DNA from: Boswellia sacra
Taxonomy: Eukaryota > Streptophyta > Magnoliopsida > Sapindales > Burseraceae
Assembly (NCBI GenBank): GCA_013180625.2
Contig: SNVD02013768.1
Coordinates: 23,046 to 87,045, forward strand
Direction of reading: 5' to 3'
DNA: 64,000 nt
How positions within the stretch are numbered: the first letter of the stretch is position 1; each line of letters begins with the position of its first letter. Shown here one piece after another: positions 1-10,925 of this stretch. The position numbers and the translations under genes were made by a program. The notes under the pieces were generated by a model that was not told where the DNA came from, ran no database searches, and saw only the letters and a list, made by a program, of their open reading frames with translations.

Positions 1-184
1 TTTTGTTTGACTTATGGTGTCTTATTTCATCATCTTTTGACCTTTTTTTTTGCATTTTTGTCAACTTTTTCAACAAACAATCGAGCTACCTAGATAGATA
101 TCATCATTAACATACCTTTTTGCACTCCATAAATACCACATGTCTTGGTCTCTTCTTCACACCTAGTTAGAGAGTCACATAGAC
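1..184. other. 5' flank of LOG pseudogene
   Basis: AT-rich sequence before the LOG-like reading frame. A TATA-like stretch (CCATAAATACC, about 128-138) lies roughly 50 bases before the ATG at 185, a plausible core promoter spacing. No other coding potential is visible. The retroelement internal region downstream may extend into this stretch, but I cannot show it. Confidence 0.35.
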
Positions 185-862
185 ATGGAGGGAACTTCAA
201 AACGTCGAATCCAAAGGATATGTGTATTCTGTGGATCTCGACCAGGTAAAAGTGAAGAGTTCGTAGAAGTAGCGAATTATCTTGGTTTTAGGCTATTGAG
301 CTGTGAAAGAAAGATTCATGTGGTTTATGGGGGAGGTTAGAGCTCGGTCCGTTATATTAGTTGTGTGTCAAATGCTGTCACAGGTAGGGGCCTGGACTCA
401 AGTTTTAGGAGTTTATTCCTATAAGCTTTGGCTGTAGAACACGTCATTGTTGGAAAACCGGTGGGCGAAGGATGTTTACAGCGTCCTCCTCTATGCATGA
501 ACGCATTGACACATATGCTCATCAATTTAGATGCCTTTATTGCTTTACCAGGTGGCTTTGGCACTCTTGAAGAAATTTTTCAAATTGCCTCTTGGGCCCA
601 ACTGAATCTCCATCAAAAACCCATAGGTTTGTTGAATGTTAAAAATTTCTTTGATCCTTTGATAAGTTTTGTTGATGCAGCCGTGGAACAGAATTTTATC
701 CCTCATTCAGCGAGAAAGATCCTTATTTCTGCCACTTCTGCTGGTGAGCTACTTGACAAATTACAAGAAGTTGAGTATGAACCTGACCCAGCTAGTACTC
801 AAATTAATTGGGCAGGAGGGCAAAACAAAAAGTGCAAATTGGATTTGAATCTCCGTTTGTAA
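185..862 (+). pseudogene. LOG-like cytokinin riboside 5'-monophosphate phosphoribohydrolase pseudogene, intronless
   Basis: One frame of 226 codon positions runs from the ATG at 185 to the TAA at 860-862 and matches the whole LOG family (usually about 210-230 residues). It starts with a CVFCGSRPG-type nucleotide-binding motif. The signature PGGFGTLEE is intact near 550-576, followed by the family's ASWAQLNLHQKPIGLLN block. LOG enzymes release active cytokinin bases from their ribotides in the cytosol. Lesions: in-frame TAG at 338-340, exactly at the YGGG loop, and TAA at 422-424. The conserved S-M-H-E-R motif is present only in another frame (484-510), so a pair of compensating indels has scrambled it. 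Plant LOG genes usually have several introns. Having none suggests a retrocopy, although a decayed naturally intronless paralog is possible. The 3' part (428-862) stays open but lacks the first half of the active site. Confidence 0.85.
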
Positions 863-2200
863 TTTTTTTTCTTCTTGTCCTTTATTTTATTTTATTTTAT
901 TTTTAGCATGTTATTTTATGAGTCTTTCAGGTCATCTCTCTTGAATAACAGAAGCTTCAGGTAATGTCTCCTATACTTTATCTCTCTACATTTAAACATT
1001 GAGGACAATGTTTCATTTGGTTGGGGGGGAAGGATAGTAGACATAAGTGTGTCTTGAAATTTTACTTTTTCTTGCAAAAAAAAAAAAAAAAGAAAGCGAG
1101 TTAGTAATTAGATTCAGAGTGCGGTGTAAGGAGTTCAAATCCTCTTGAGACGCATTCTGGGTCAGGAATGGCAGAGCAGGGAGGACCAGTTTGAACTCTT
1201 GAAACCCATTCTAACCAATTTGTCATTTTATTCTTGCATTTTTGAAGACTTATTTGATATTATTTAGTCTTGATTTTTGAATTTTATAACAAGGAGGTCT
1301 TATTCATTTCACTTTGAATCATTCAAATCTATGAACTCTCACAACCTTATCATTTAATAAATTGTGTGCTTATGTGCTCATTAAGCAAGTATCTATGAAT
1401 CTTTCTTCACACACACATATACCTTGATGTATGATTGTGGGTGGCGAAATGAAATATTGCAATATTTGAGTTCTTTTGTTTTGTTTAGGAAAACAACAAA
1501 AGGAAGGGGAAAGTTTAAAAAAAAATGAAAAAAATGAAAAATGAAAGAAAAAAGAAAGAAAAAAGAGAGAAAGTAATGGTGGATAAGTTTGGTCTTGTAG
1601 CCTCCTTAATTCGAGCAATTAAGCCCGAGGGGTGCCTCAACACCTAATACCCTAAGACCAACTGGTTTGGGAGCTATTGGCCCAAAGCTCGCTACATGGA
1701 TAAGGAGAAAGCTTAATGGGATTGAACCTTACACTATCCACAAGTTTCTAAGCAAAAATAAAGTATCGGCAACCCGAGTCGTTAAGCTCGTAGGGGTGTC
1801 TTAACACCTAATGCCCTAAGGCCAACTGGTCTGGGAGCCATTAGCTTAAGGCTCGCTACATGGGTTAAAGATGCATTCTTTCAAAAAAAAAAAAGATGTA
1901 TAAAATGAATGAATATCCCCTACCTAAGGTTGTTAGCCTTAACAAATACTAGAACCGATATGGCTTATTTCTAATAAGCCCCATAGTCATGTGTCAACTG
2001 AGCACAAAAGAAGGTTTGTGGATATCTTGACTGAAGGGTACATGAGTCATATAAAAAAAAAAATCAGTTGAGAGTTTGTTTATTTGGATAAAATCAAGGA
2101 GAGTGCAATAATGACCACCTTGGATGTAAAATTCTATAAATCACTTCTAAATAATAAAGCTTTAATTGCTAGGGACTAGCAATAAGCTAGTTGGGGGGTG
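863..2200 (+). mobile_element. 3' noncoding internal region of an LTR retroelement
   Basis: No coding potential. A stretch near 1003-1030 (GAGGACAATGTTTCATTTGG followed by a G-run) resembles the region after pol in plant gypsy elements. A poly-A run lies at about 1076-1092. Two diverged copies of a roughly 80-base block, built on GCCCGAGGGGTGCCTCAACA-type sequence, occur at about 1621-1700 and 1783-1865. It ends in a polypurine-like tract (TTGGGGGGTG, 2191-2200) directly before the LTR at 2201. I see no LTR boundary between the LOG pseudogene and this region. Confidence 0.55.
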
Positions 2201-3728
2201 TGATGAACACTTAAATATGCATGTTTAATAAGAGTTTAGTTCATCATATTGCATTAATAGTGTCATTAAATTCCTCAACTTAAGCATATTTGTAGCATTT
2301 GCATCTTTGGAATTAATTTCTCTTAATTTTGGTTTTGTTACAGGTTCGGTAAAATGGGCATAACTCTCTATTTATAAATCAGAATGGTGCAATTCTTAAT
2401 GTTTTGGAAAGCTGATTTAATTGTCTACAAGATTGCATTTCACAAGAATCATCAAATTCGGGCTCTTAGTGGACCAAAATTGGGCTTGAAGTGAACCCAT
2501 CTACAGTCTCGGCCCAGTCTGACCAGGCCTCAGTATTTGGACCGTATCTCTCAAAATACGTATCCAAATTGTGCAAATCAATATGTTCTAGAAAGCTGAG
2601 AGAAATATCTACAACTTTCATGAAGACATGTGATTAAAATTCACAACATTTCGATGTCAAAATTGATGGTCAAAGTCGGTGCCTAATGATCCCAATTGTC
2701 AAAGATATTTACAACTAATATTTGACAATTATGTCCTTGTAATTTGATAAGTTTGCCCCTGGATGTATCTATAAATAGAGGTGCCTTGTGACCCATTAGG
2801 GCATCTTGGCCTTGGCTGGAACATTTTGGCTTTGGCTAGGATCTTGTATTATGTTTTGTGTGTTTATGTTATTAATGAATTTCCTTTTTCTTGCATTTTA
2901 TTTTCTTTCTATTATAATGTTCTTCTAATTTCTCTTTTGCTAAGGTGAAAGGGTGAAACCCTTGATATGAGAATAAGGATTCTCTAACCCTTAATATGTG
3001 CTTAATAATCTTAATCTTATAATGTTTATTCAATATGATTTATATTTAATTTCTTAATCAATCTTGACACCACTCGTAAAGTGGAGGTCTTGATCCATTG
3101 TCGACAATCCTTGGCACATCAAATGCTTGGATCCTTTCTAGATGATGTATGGTTCTTCCTTACCGACACGAATCTAGTTAGGAACCTTGATTTGTTGTAG
3201 ACATATGATGATTGGCACATTGGATGCTTGAACCCATTTACAAGAAGTGGTATAAATATTGGTGATGAAACAAATATAATTCATATAACTAAAATGGGTT
3301 AATTATCCTTATTTGAAATATCAAGGGCGGATCCCCTAACCTTAGCCTTCATTGTTATTGTGTTAATTCCTCTTGTATTTTAATTATTCTATTGTTTATG
3401 AACTTTTTATTTTATTTACTATGGTAGGTTCTACCACCTTATGAAATTGTTCTTTAATTTACTATGGTTGGTTATACCACCTATTCCATGGATGGTTTTA
3501 CCTCCTCTTGCTTTTTGTTTTATATTTGAATGGTCGGTAATACCACCTACCATCTTACATACTTGTTGATATTATCATGTCACCTCTTTGAATCATCCAT
3601 ATCACATTTGTTTAGCTTATAATTTGTAACGCTTAAATTCCATTCCTCGTGGATCGACTCCGGTCTCACCGGGTTTTATTACTTCGACACTCCTATACTT
3701 GGGAGACAATCCTTTTTCGGATGTGTCA
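2201..3728 (+). repeat. LTR of a probable Ty3/gypsy-type element (3' LTR)
   Basis: About 1,528 bp starting TGATGAACAC right after a G-rich polypurine tract and ending GGATGTGTCA (TG...CA). The sequence after it (from 3729) matches the paralogous block at 10925 onwards, which has no LTR there. The right-hand boundary is therefore supported by an empty site. The other LTR and the 5' target duplication lie outside the window. The 3' part (ATTACTTCGACACTCC and neighbours) resembles ends of Tat/Athila-type LTRs, but the clade is my inference. Confidence 0.65.
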
Positions 3729-4380
3729 GTGTGTGTATGATCACAACAGCAAAAAAGAAGCTCAGATAGAAAAATAAGAAGTTTTTATCGAATAGCATCA
3801 TAAAACACCAGAATTTGTTACATATATACAATCAAGGGATACTGCATAACTAGCTAACACGTCCACATAGGCACTTAAATTGCATTTAAGAGAGGCTATA
3901 CTATGCATAAGGCAGCATGAGAACACACTATTTATGCAGTAAATCCAATGTAATGCATGGAAATTAAAGAAGGGGTCTTCCACACTAATCAACCTCAAAC
4001 GGTGAAAAGAAAGAAACACAAAGTGTCGTAACACCTTCAAAGCAGAAACTTCATGTTCAAGGAAAAAGCTATACAGCAGAACAATGAAGATGAAAGCAGA
4101 GGCTCCCACTCTCTGACTTCTACTTAGGAGCATGAACCTCAATTAGTGTTGACAAACTAACTTGATATGGGGGTAATTTGCATTGAATGCTGACCTGAAT
4201 CATTTTCGGAACACTGACCATTCTGTAACCATAGAGGATTCTTCAAAGTGAAAACATGAACTACAAAGGAACGTTAATTAATTCAAGGAAAAGTTACATG
4301 GAAAAAGAAAGTTAGTGTTAAAAAACAAAAAGGAAAAAACCTTCCATGATTTTGACGTTTCATGGTGGTACAAACAATAT
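3729..4380. repeat. NLR 3'-flank duplicate, copy 1 of 3
   Basis: Near-identical to about 10925-11575 and more diverged from about 38790-39470. It contains the terminal coding exon and 3' UTR of an NLR gene on the minus strand. The three copies show that one NLR 3' end has been duplicated twice in this window. The reading frame at 3798-4142 (minus) lies in UTR sequence, is not conserved in frame between copies and is not called as a gene. Confidence 0.85.
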
Positions 4381-5497
4381 TTATGTGGGATAAAATTAGG
4401 AAAGACTATTAATTTAATTTATTTTTTTAATATAAGAGTCAAATATATTTATTTTCTGCTTTGATTATAGGTTTGTCTTAATGTTTCCCTTTTTAGGATT
4501 TTATTAGGAAGAGTATATTACTTCTGTCAGAAATTGTAAGTTATTCAAGATTATTAATAATATTTCTTCAATAGTTTCCTTTTGGATTTATACTGTTTTT
4601 GATTTGGCACTAAACACTTTGCATTTGAGGCATTCTTCTGAAAACTTTGACGTTATTCACTTTTGTTTTCTACTTCTCGTTTTAAGATGTAAAGTGCAAT
4701 AACTTATAACAAAAATGTACCCGTCTCCATTAATGATAATTATACTACTTGGTGTAAAAGGGAATAAAGGATATCACATGTAAATTCTTAAATAAATGAG
4801 TAATACGTACCATTATTTTGTGTAATTGTTGTATTGTCTTGTTAAGATCACCCTCCCAAAGCCCTTCATCCCATGGATATTCTTTTACTTTGAATAACCT
4901 TGGTGTAGTTAAAACTCCTCCACAGAAAGTCTTCATCTTGGGGCATTTACTCACTATTAATTCTTCCAAAGATGGGAATGTGAAGGTGTAATTCCCAGAG
5001 CAAAAGCTTGTAAGACTTTCCAAACATTCAAGTGACATCAACTTCAATTTAGTGAAAACAATTTCATCCATTGTTTCACCTTTCTCATTTGTTACTATTT
5101 CTGTCATCATTTTGCATCCATACATTCTCATTTCCCTCAGTCGTACTAGACCTTTGGGTGTTGAGGATGTCATTAAATTTATCAATCCATTGCACCACCA
5201 GACTTCCAAAGTTGTGAGATTTTGGAAGGAGGCTGGCAACAGATTGATCAAATTGTCACAATAATGTATATCTAGAATTTCAAGATTTTGAAGAATTGAG
5301 TCGAGTTGGGAATCTTGTTTCTACAAGTGCTTTAGATCAGAAAGTCCCCAGAGCCGTAAACATTTTATTGATGTAACCATGCCTACAGCATCTTTCTTGC
5401 CTTCTTCATATGGGATTATCTCTTTGTATGAACTCCGTCTCAGTTCAAGCTTTCTAAATGTTGAAATCTCATAAGGAAACCGAGTGGAATATCTGTA
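4157..5497 (-). pseudogene. NLR remnant A: truncated C-terminal LRR exon and terminal exon
   Basis: The LRR exon runs from 5497 down to 4811 (donor GTACGT), followed by an intron and a 22-codon terminal exon at 4222-4157 ending in TAG. The translation has the LRR style of the At4g27190/RPS2-like CC-NB-LRR group (blocks such as NLTTLEVWWCNGL, LKLMSLECLESL, CPKMKTFCGG). It would be the ligand-sensing or autoinhibitory C-terminus of a cytosolic immune receptor. A TGG-to-TAG change at about 5316 (after LKHL) interrupts the exon. Similarity to gene B stops abruptly at 5497, so everything upstream (CC, NB-ARC, first LRRs) has been lost. Not functional. Confidence 0.85.
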
Positions 5498-6560
5498 GAT
5501 TCAATTTAGACTACCATTTTCATTTATTTACAAATTATTTTCTTTTTAATGTTTATTTTTAAAAAATCATTTTTTACAAACCATCTATATAAACCATTCT
5601 CTATAAAAATAAAAAAAATATGAATTTTTTGAGTCTTATTGATATTTTTAAAATTTTTATCCTTTATAAAGATAAATAAATAAATAAATCTTATAATATA
5701 AATAAAGATAATTTTTTTTTATAATTATTTAATGAATGAACTAATAGTATTTAGAAATTAAAAATCTTTTTATTATTTTATCGAAGGTTAAAAATAAAGT
5801 GTTACTTTACTCAAACATCAAGGGACACAATGTTAATTATTTATAAACAAAAATAATCTCAATTGAAGTGGTTCTTTGTCTTCCATGAACAATAATTGAT
5901 GAAGCAAGCAAACTGGGTGATTCATCACGCGTTTATGGATTTTTTTATTTTAAAAATATATAATTAAATATTAAATTTAAAATATATATATATGATCAAT
6001 ATAAATAAAAAATTAATTTTTCAAAACATAAACCAACAAGCTTCAGCTAATTCCACGATAATTACACCCACATTCAGCTAAAAAGACAAAACATTGAAAG
6101 CAACAAGGCACTAAGCGAATGACTTCCTGACAAAATCAGAGTTCTGATTCCACAATCAAATTGATATTTTTAAGAGGAAAGGATGAAGTAAAGTTGAAAG
6201 TGTGGCCCATTGCTTTTTTAAAAGTTATTCTGGAATGGTTAAGTATAGACGTAAAGTTGAAAGTGTGACCCGCTGCTTTTTCAAGAGTTCTCGTGAAAGG
6301 TTTTAGTATTATTCCTTGTGTATGATATTGTCCATTAATTTAAGTGCTCATCTGATGATTCCGTTATACTATATAATTCTATTTACTTCATAATAAAGCT
6401 AATGCGATGGCATTAAGCTGCCTAATCTTTACTACTTTTATAAGCGAGATTGTGTTATGACAATTATTTGAAAAATATTTTTATATTCACTACATATTTA
6501 TTATTCGGTTAAATTAAAAATCTATTGAAATAAAAAAAATTGAAAAATTTAAATGTTTAA
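5498..6560. other. AT-rich intergenic sequence
   Basis: No gene seen. Long A/T runs and short TA repeats (for example 5985-5995) dominate. A tract at about 6405-6540 matches 35815-35940 in inverted orientation, while neighbouring sequence (6560 onward) matches the same distant block in direct orientation. Confidence 0.5.
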
Positions 6561-6853
6561 TAGAGAACCATTATATATTTTTTTCTTAAAACGTTTTTAA
6601 GTTAAAAATTGATAATATTTTTCAAATAAGTTATGATTTAAGTACAATTTTAGCACAACACCGACAGCTTCTTGCATTTAAACAAACCAAACAAATTCGA
6701 AGAACTTACAAACAAATTAAAAAAATGCACATATATAATTATATGTTATCCTTCACTGGTAGACACCATGGCACGAAAGTAGAAAACTATTAAAAGAAGT
6801 ACAGCCTTGGACTTGGAAACAATCACGAAAACAACAAACAAATAATAAAATAT

Positions 6854-7051
6854 GAGTAATGCTACTCATATAAACTATTTATACAAATTCATATGTACAA
6901 ATTGATGTGGTCACATCACTCATATTAATTAATGTTATTTATTATTAATATATATTTATCAAATCACTATATTTATTTATCAAATCATATTGTATCATGT
7001 TAATTTATAAAAATAAATTTATATAAATAATTTATAAGAATAACATTACTC
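6854..7051. mobile_element. MITE with 9-bp target duplication
   Basis: A 198-bp element whose ends are imperfect inverted repeats over roughly 60 bases (left GAGTAATGCTACTCATATAA; right end, reversed, GAGTAATGTTATTCTTATAA). It is flanked by perfect 9-bp direct repeats ATAAAATAT at 6845-6853 and 7052-7060. The paralogous block near 36195-36215 lacks it. Nine-base duplications and long terminal repeats fit a Mutator-type MITE. It has no coding capacity. Confidence 0.85.
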
Positions 7052-7124
7052 ATAAAATATTAGAGACAATCAATCCAACCACGTTCAATTCTACATTAAA
7101 TTATATATTTTAAGAATCAAATTA

Positions 7125-7640
7125 AGATAAAGAAAGACTTGTCACATGACCACCATAATAAGGACGAGTTAAAAGAGAATCAATTAATGTGCATGGTGGA
7201 CCTTCACTGCCTGACCGGCGTCAATTGTGAGAAAAGATAAAATCTCGTTGTCCCTTTGAAATAAAAATATTGAAAGAAACAAATGTAAATGTAGACGAAA
7301 CTTGGCAATTTGGCATGCTCCAATCTCGTAAACTGGGACCACCGTAGCAAGGACGTAAATAAATAACTCAAGTCCTCAGTGGTGGCATTGACCCACATTG
7401 GATGTAACGAGAAAAAGTGAGCTCATATATACATTTAAATCAACATAATGGTTAAAGTGAATCCCCATTTGTCAATTAATTTTAAAATAAATATCATAAT
7501 GGCAGGCGCATTAGCTGATTGGAAATTAATTAAATTAGTGTGAACTATTGAAAATAAAATGCTATATATACATGTGATTATCCTTGAGCGGTCCAAGATA
7601 TCAAATTAATTAATTTCGACCAATTGTCACGCAACTTCCT
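7125..7640. repeat. NLR-flanking local repeat, copy 1
   Basis: Starts with AAAGAAAGACTTG and contains a conserved GACCACCAT...AAGGA core and a later GAGCGGTCCAAGATATCAAA-type end. Recognisable relatives occur at about 9640-9960, 22150-22600 (just upstream of NLR gene B), 34290-34775 and 36275-37050, with fragments near 10510, 35050 and 38396. All are in the same orientation. The copy beside gene B suggests the family is ancestral NLR 5' flank (promoter) DNA. Confidence 0.7.
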
Positions 7641-7798
7641 ATTGTTTACCGAAACATTACTCTCCCCAACCTTTTGAAAAATATCCAGCCAACTTCTCAC
7701 ACAGAAAGCCCGGAGTAACTCCTCCGAACTCCTCCAATGAGTGGTTCACTCTCCACTGCAAAAGAAGCTCAACCTAGAGAGCAAAGCTAGTGGCTTAG

Positions 7799-9296
7799 TG
7801 TTACACCCTTAATATTCGCACATGACTGGCATAAGCATACCTTGCATTATGAGATGACTTGGACGGGGCAGCAATGGTGCATGCCAACAAGAAGTGCACC
7901 GATGAGCGCTTAAGCAAGGTGCGGAGATATTGTGTGGCGTGATAGAGGCATTGATGCGCGAGGAGAAACGCAAGGCAATGTGAACGTCGACACAGGGGGA
8001 TGTGTAACGCAACGAAGCAATACGCAAACATGAGTAGCAGGCATAGTGTGGCGTGCGCATGGAGATGGGCGTGTCACAAAGGGATAATGCACACGCACAG
8101 GTTGCGGGCGTGATGGGTGGAGCGCACAAGGGAGTTGGGTGTGACACAACGATACAATGCATACGTTGGGGCAATGTAGTGCACTAATACTAGCACATGC
8201 ACGCATGCAGGTTGGGACACTTGCGAGGCAGCAGGCGCGCGCAAGGGTAGCGCGTAACAATGCAGTGACATGGCGCATGGCATCGGGCGAAATGGCGCAC
8301 AGCAGCAGTTCATAGTGCAACTTGGTGGTGTTAGTAGCCATAAATCATGGCATATATCCAGAGGGATATTTGCTCCTAAAATTAAGAAGGTAGTGGACAA
8401 AGTGGGGAGAATGCATTTCCTAGAGTATAGGAAGTGGTAGCATAGATGGTGGGCTGCACTTCCCCACTAACTTTGTGATTGAGTGGGCTAGGAGGCATTT
8501 CCTAAAGTGTAGGAAGTTGTAGCATAAATGGTGGGCTGCACTTCCCCACTAACTCGGTAGTTGAGTGGACTCAACCATGTCCTTAAAATGTAGGAGTGAA
8601 AATGGGAAAGTGGCTTGAGGAAGTTATTCCCATGTTCCAGACCATGATCTCCACTCATGAGAAGTGGGGGATGCTTATGAGAGGAAATGAGAAGTGGCTT
8701 GAGGAAGTTATTTGTATGTTCCATGCCATGATCTTCCCTCATGGGTAGTAGGGGAAGCATGTGGCAGTGTAGGAGCGCGCCACCTTGCCTAGTAATTGGG
8801 ATTGTCAACTACATGGACGATGTGACGTGCAGCACATGAATTTAGGGCCTATCAACCAGGGGTGTTGGTTGTTGTTTTGCCTATAAATTGTACCAAGGGT
8901 GGGGGCTGGAAGGACACGAACTAGATACAACAAGAGAGTATACGCACTGAGAGAATTGTTTGGGGAAGCAATTGTGCTTGTAGCTTGTGTGAGTAGGCTA
9001 CAGTGTGTTTCTAGCTCAATACCTTGGGGTGGCATTTGTAATCTTTTCTTTGAGGGAATAAAGAAAAGTTGGAAGTCGGTGCTTTCGTAAATTCGTTGTG
9101 CTTTGTATCGAAAAATTTGTGTGTGCGTTGCATACAGTTTTGTGTGTTAGTTGTGCGAAAAATTTGTGTATGCATTGCGTACAGTTTTGTGTGTTAACCT
9201 CGGGTGGCTTAAAGTATCGTTTATCGAGTAGCTGGCTAAGTAGGTGCTTAGCGCTATCGCAGGGCAATCCGCATATCAGAAAAAAGTCCTATGACA
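7799..9296 (+). repeat. Probable solo LTR
   Basis: A 1,498-bp block, richer in GC than its surroundings, starting TGTTACACCC and ending CCTATGACA. It is flanked by CTTAG (7794-7798) and CTTAA (9297-9301), a one-mismatch target duplication. A TATA box (CCTATAAATTG, about 8879) and a polyadenylation-like AATAAAG (about 9057) lie in the order expected for an LTR. It contains tandem duplications at 8404-8573, 8596-8755 and 9109-9200. No primer-binding site follows, so it is called solo. The minus-strand open frames at 7801-8808 overlap one another in several frames and look like chance frames of GC-rich DNA. Confidence 0.5.
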
Positions 9297-9640
9297 CTTA
9301 AACCATGTTTGCAATTTGAAGCTTTAAGTCAACAACATTGGTAACTAGGCTCGAGGGAGACACATTGCCTAGAAGCCAAAAATATGACAATTTAAGCATT
9401 ATATTGATTGTTCATGGTGATAGTGATAGGTATTTTAAAATAGAGAAGAAAAAGATTTTGCCTAGAATTTTACAAAGGAGAGAGTCTATGGTACCTTCTC
9501 CGCAATACATTCCAGTCAATCACAGACCGCGTGATCAATTCGTCTACTGATGTGATGCCCTGTGATTGGTTGGGTTATATTACCTCATAGGCATCACAAA
9601 CCCTCCCTTCATGAAAATGTGTAAAAATATTTTACTTTAA
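9297..9640. other. Unassigned intergenic sequence
   Basis: No recognised gene. A 70-codon open frame at 9338-9550 (plus) has no family I recognise. It lies between the solo LTR and another NLR-flank repeat copy and may be chance or the relic of an unknown element. Confidence 0.3.
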
Positions 9641-10925
9641 GCTTGAGTCCTTAGTGATAGAGTTGGGCCACATAGGATGTAATGAGAAAAAGCAACAGCG
9701 TTGAGCTAAAAGAAATACCAACAATCAACGATCATTGTTAAAGTGGATCCCATTTGACACGTGTTCATTAACTTTAAAAATATTAATCATAATAATGGAG
9801 GCACATTACCTGATGGATATGTGTTAATTAGTGTGTGAACCTTTGAAACTAAAATCTGTACACGTGATCATCTTTGAAATTGAGCGATCCAATATATCAA
9901 TTTGTTTTTAAGGAATTGTCTCACAGACCCAGCCCATTGTTTACCGAATCATTACAAAGATGGCTTCTGGGCCCTTACAAGAGATTATTGAGAGTATACA
10001 TTTTTGTAGGTAGGTTAGGGCTTATGAGGCCTTCGAAACTGATCTGTGGAAGCCCACCTCTCATTTTGTTGTTAAAGGCATGGTCTCACATAAGACTTAA
10101 CGGCCGTATGAGGAGCTGCTTCACCTTCCCCGTACCCAAGGTTCATTCAATTGCATTTGCTTCTCAAGAACTCGATCAAAATGGGTACCAACAATTTTTT
10201 TAGTTTGTGAACAAATTTTCCTTTTTATGATAATAATTTTTTTATTCAGCGAAAATTCATCTATCAATTTTTATTTGTTGGATCTATCTATGCCGTCCAA
10301 TATTAAAAAAAGATGTTGAATAACAATTTAATTCGTGTAAAAGAAAAATGGATGTACAGATTTTGTCTTGCTCACTATAATATGAGTGAAAAGAATTATA
10401 AATAAAAATTTTGGACGTGGCACACTGATATGTGCATAAAAATATCAGAAGAATAACACAGTAACGACACAATCCAACAATGATTTTGCATAATAAAAAT
10501 ATTTAAAAAATCAAATATGAAGAAAGACTTAGCATGCTTTTAGCATCTTGATTAATTTGGGACCTCAATAGTAAGGAGTTAAATAAAAAGTTTTGCTGGT
10601 AGCTATTTTACTAAGTCCTTGAAAGAACAAATGAATTCAAAGGTGAGGAAAGAGGTACAAGGTTGATCGCATCTTAGGAGCCAGGAGATCTAGCCACTGG
10701 ACCAAGGGATTAACTACTGTCAACTGGGATCATGTGACTTTGCCAAATGTAAATCCATGACCCAAATGTTGGTTGTTGTCCTCAATGGTACTGACTTCTG
10801 AGTCTGTACACTAGCAGCCACTATCCACAGTATGTCTTGATGATTTTTACAAAACAACTAGAACATCAATTATAGTATATGTGCTGGGGGGTGAGACCAA
10901 ATTTGAATGCAAAAGCTAGTTTTGG
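9640..10925. repeat. Intergenic segmental duplicate (pairs with about 36510-38790)
   Basis: Collinear with about 36510-38790, with shared blocks such as GGCTTATGAGGCCTTCGAAA (10018) against GGCTCATGAGGCCTTTCAAA (37957). The distant copy carries extra insertions at 36667-36910 and 37112-37931. The 109-codon plus-strand frame at 9874-10203 is not preserved in the copy, so I do not call it coding. Confidence 0.75.

Noticed and set aside
3798..4142. 114-codon minus-strand open frame (and shorter twin at 10997-11218)
   Set aside because: It lies in the 3' UTR of NLR copies. Small indels between the two near-identical blocks change its length and frame, so it is not maintained as a protein.
7801..8808. 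Several overlapping minus-strand frames of 76-143 codons
   Set aside because: They overlap in different frames in a GC-richer LTR candidate, are rich in Cys, His and Arg, and match no family. Their number reflects low stop-codon density.
9874..10203. 109-codon plus-strand frame
   Set aside because: The collinear copy at about 37020-38060 does not keep the frame and is interrupted by an insertion.
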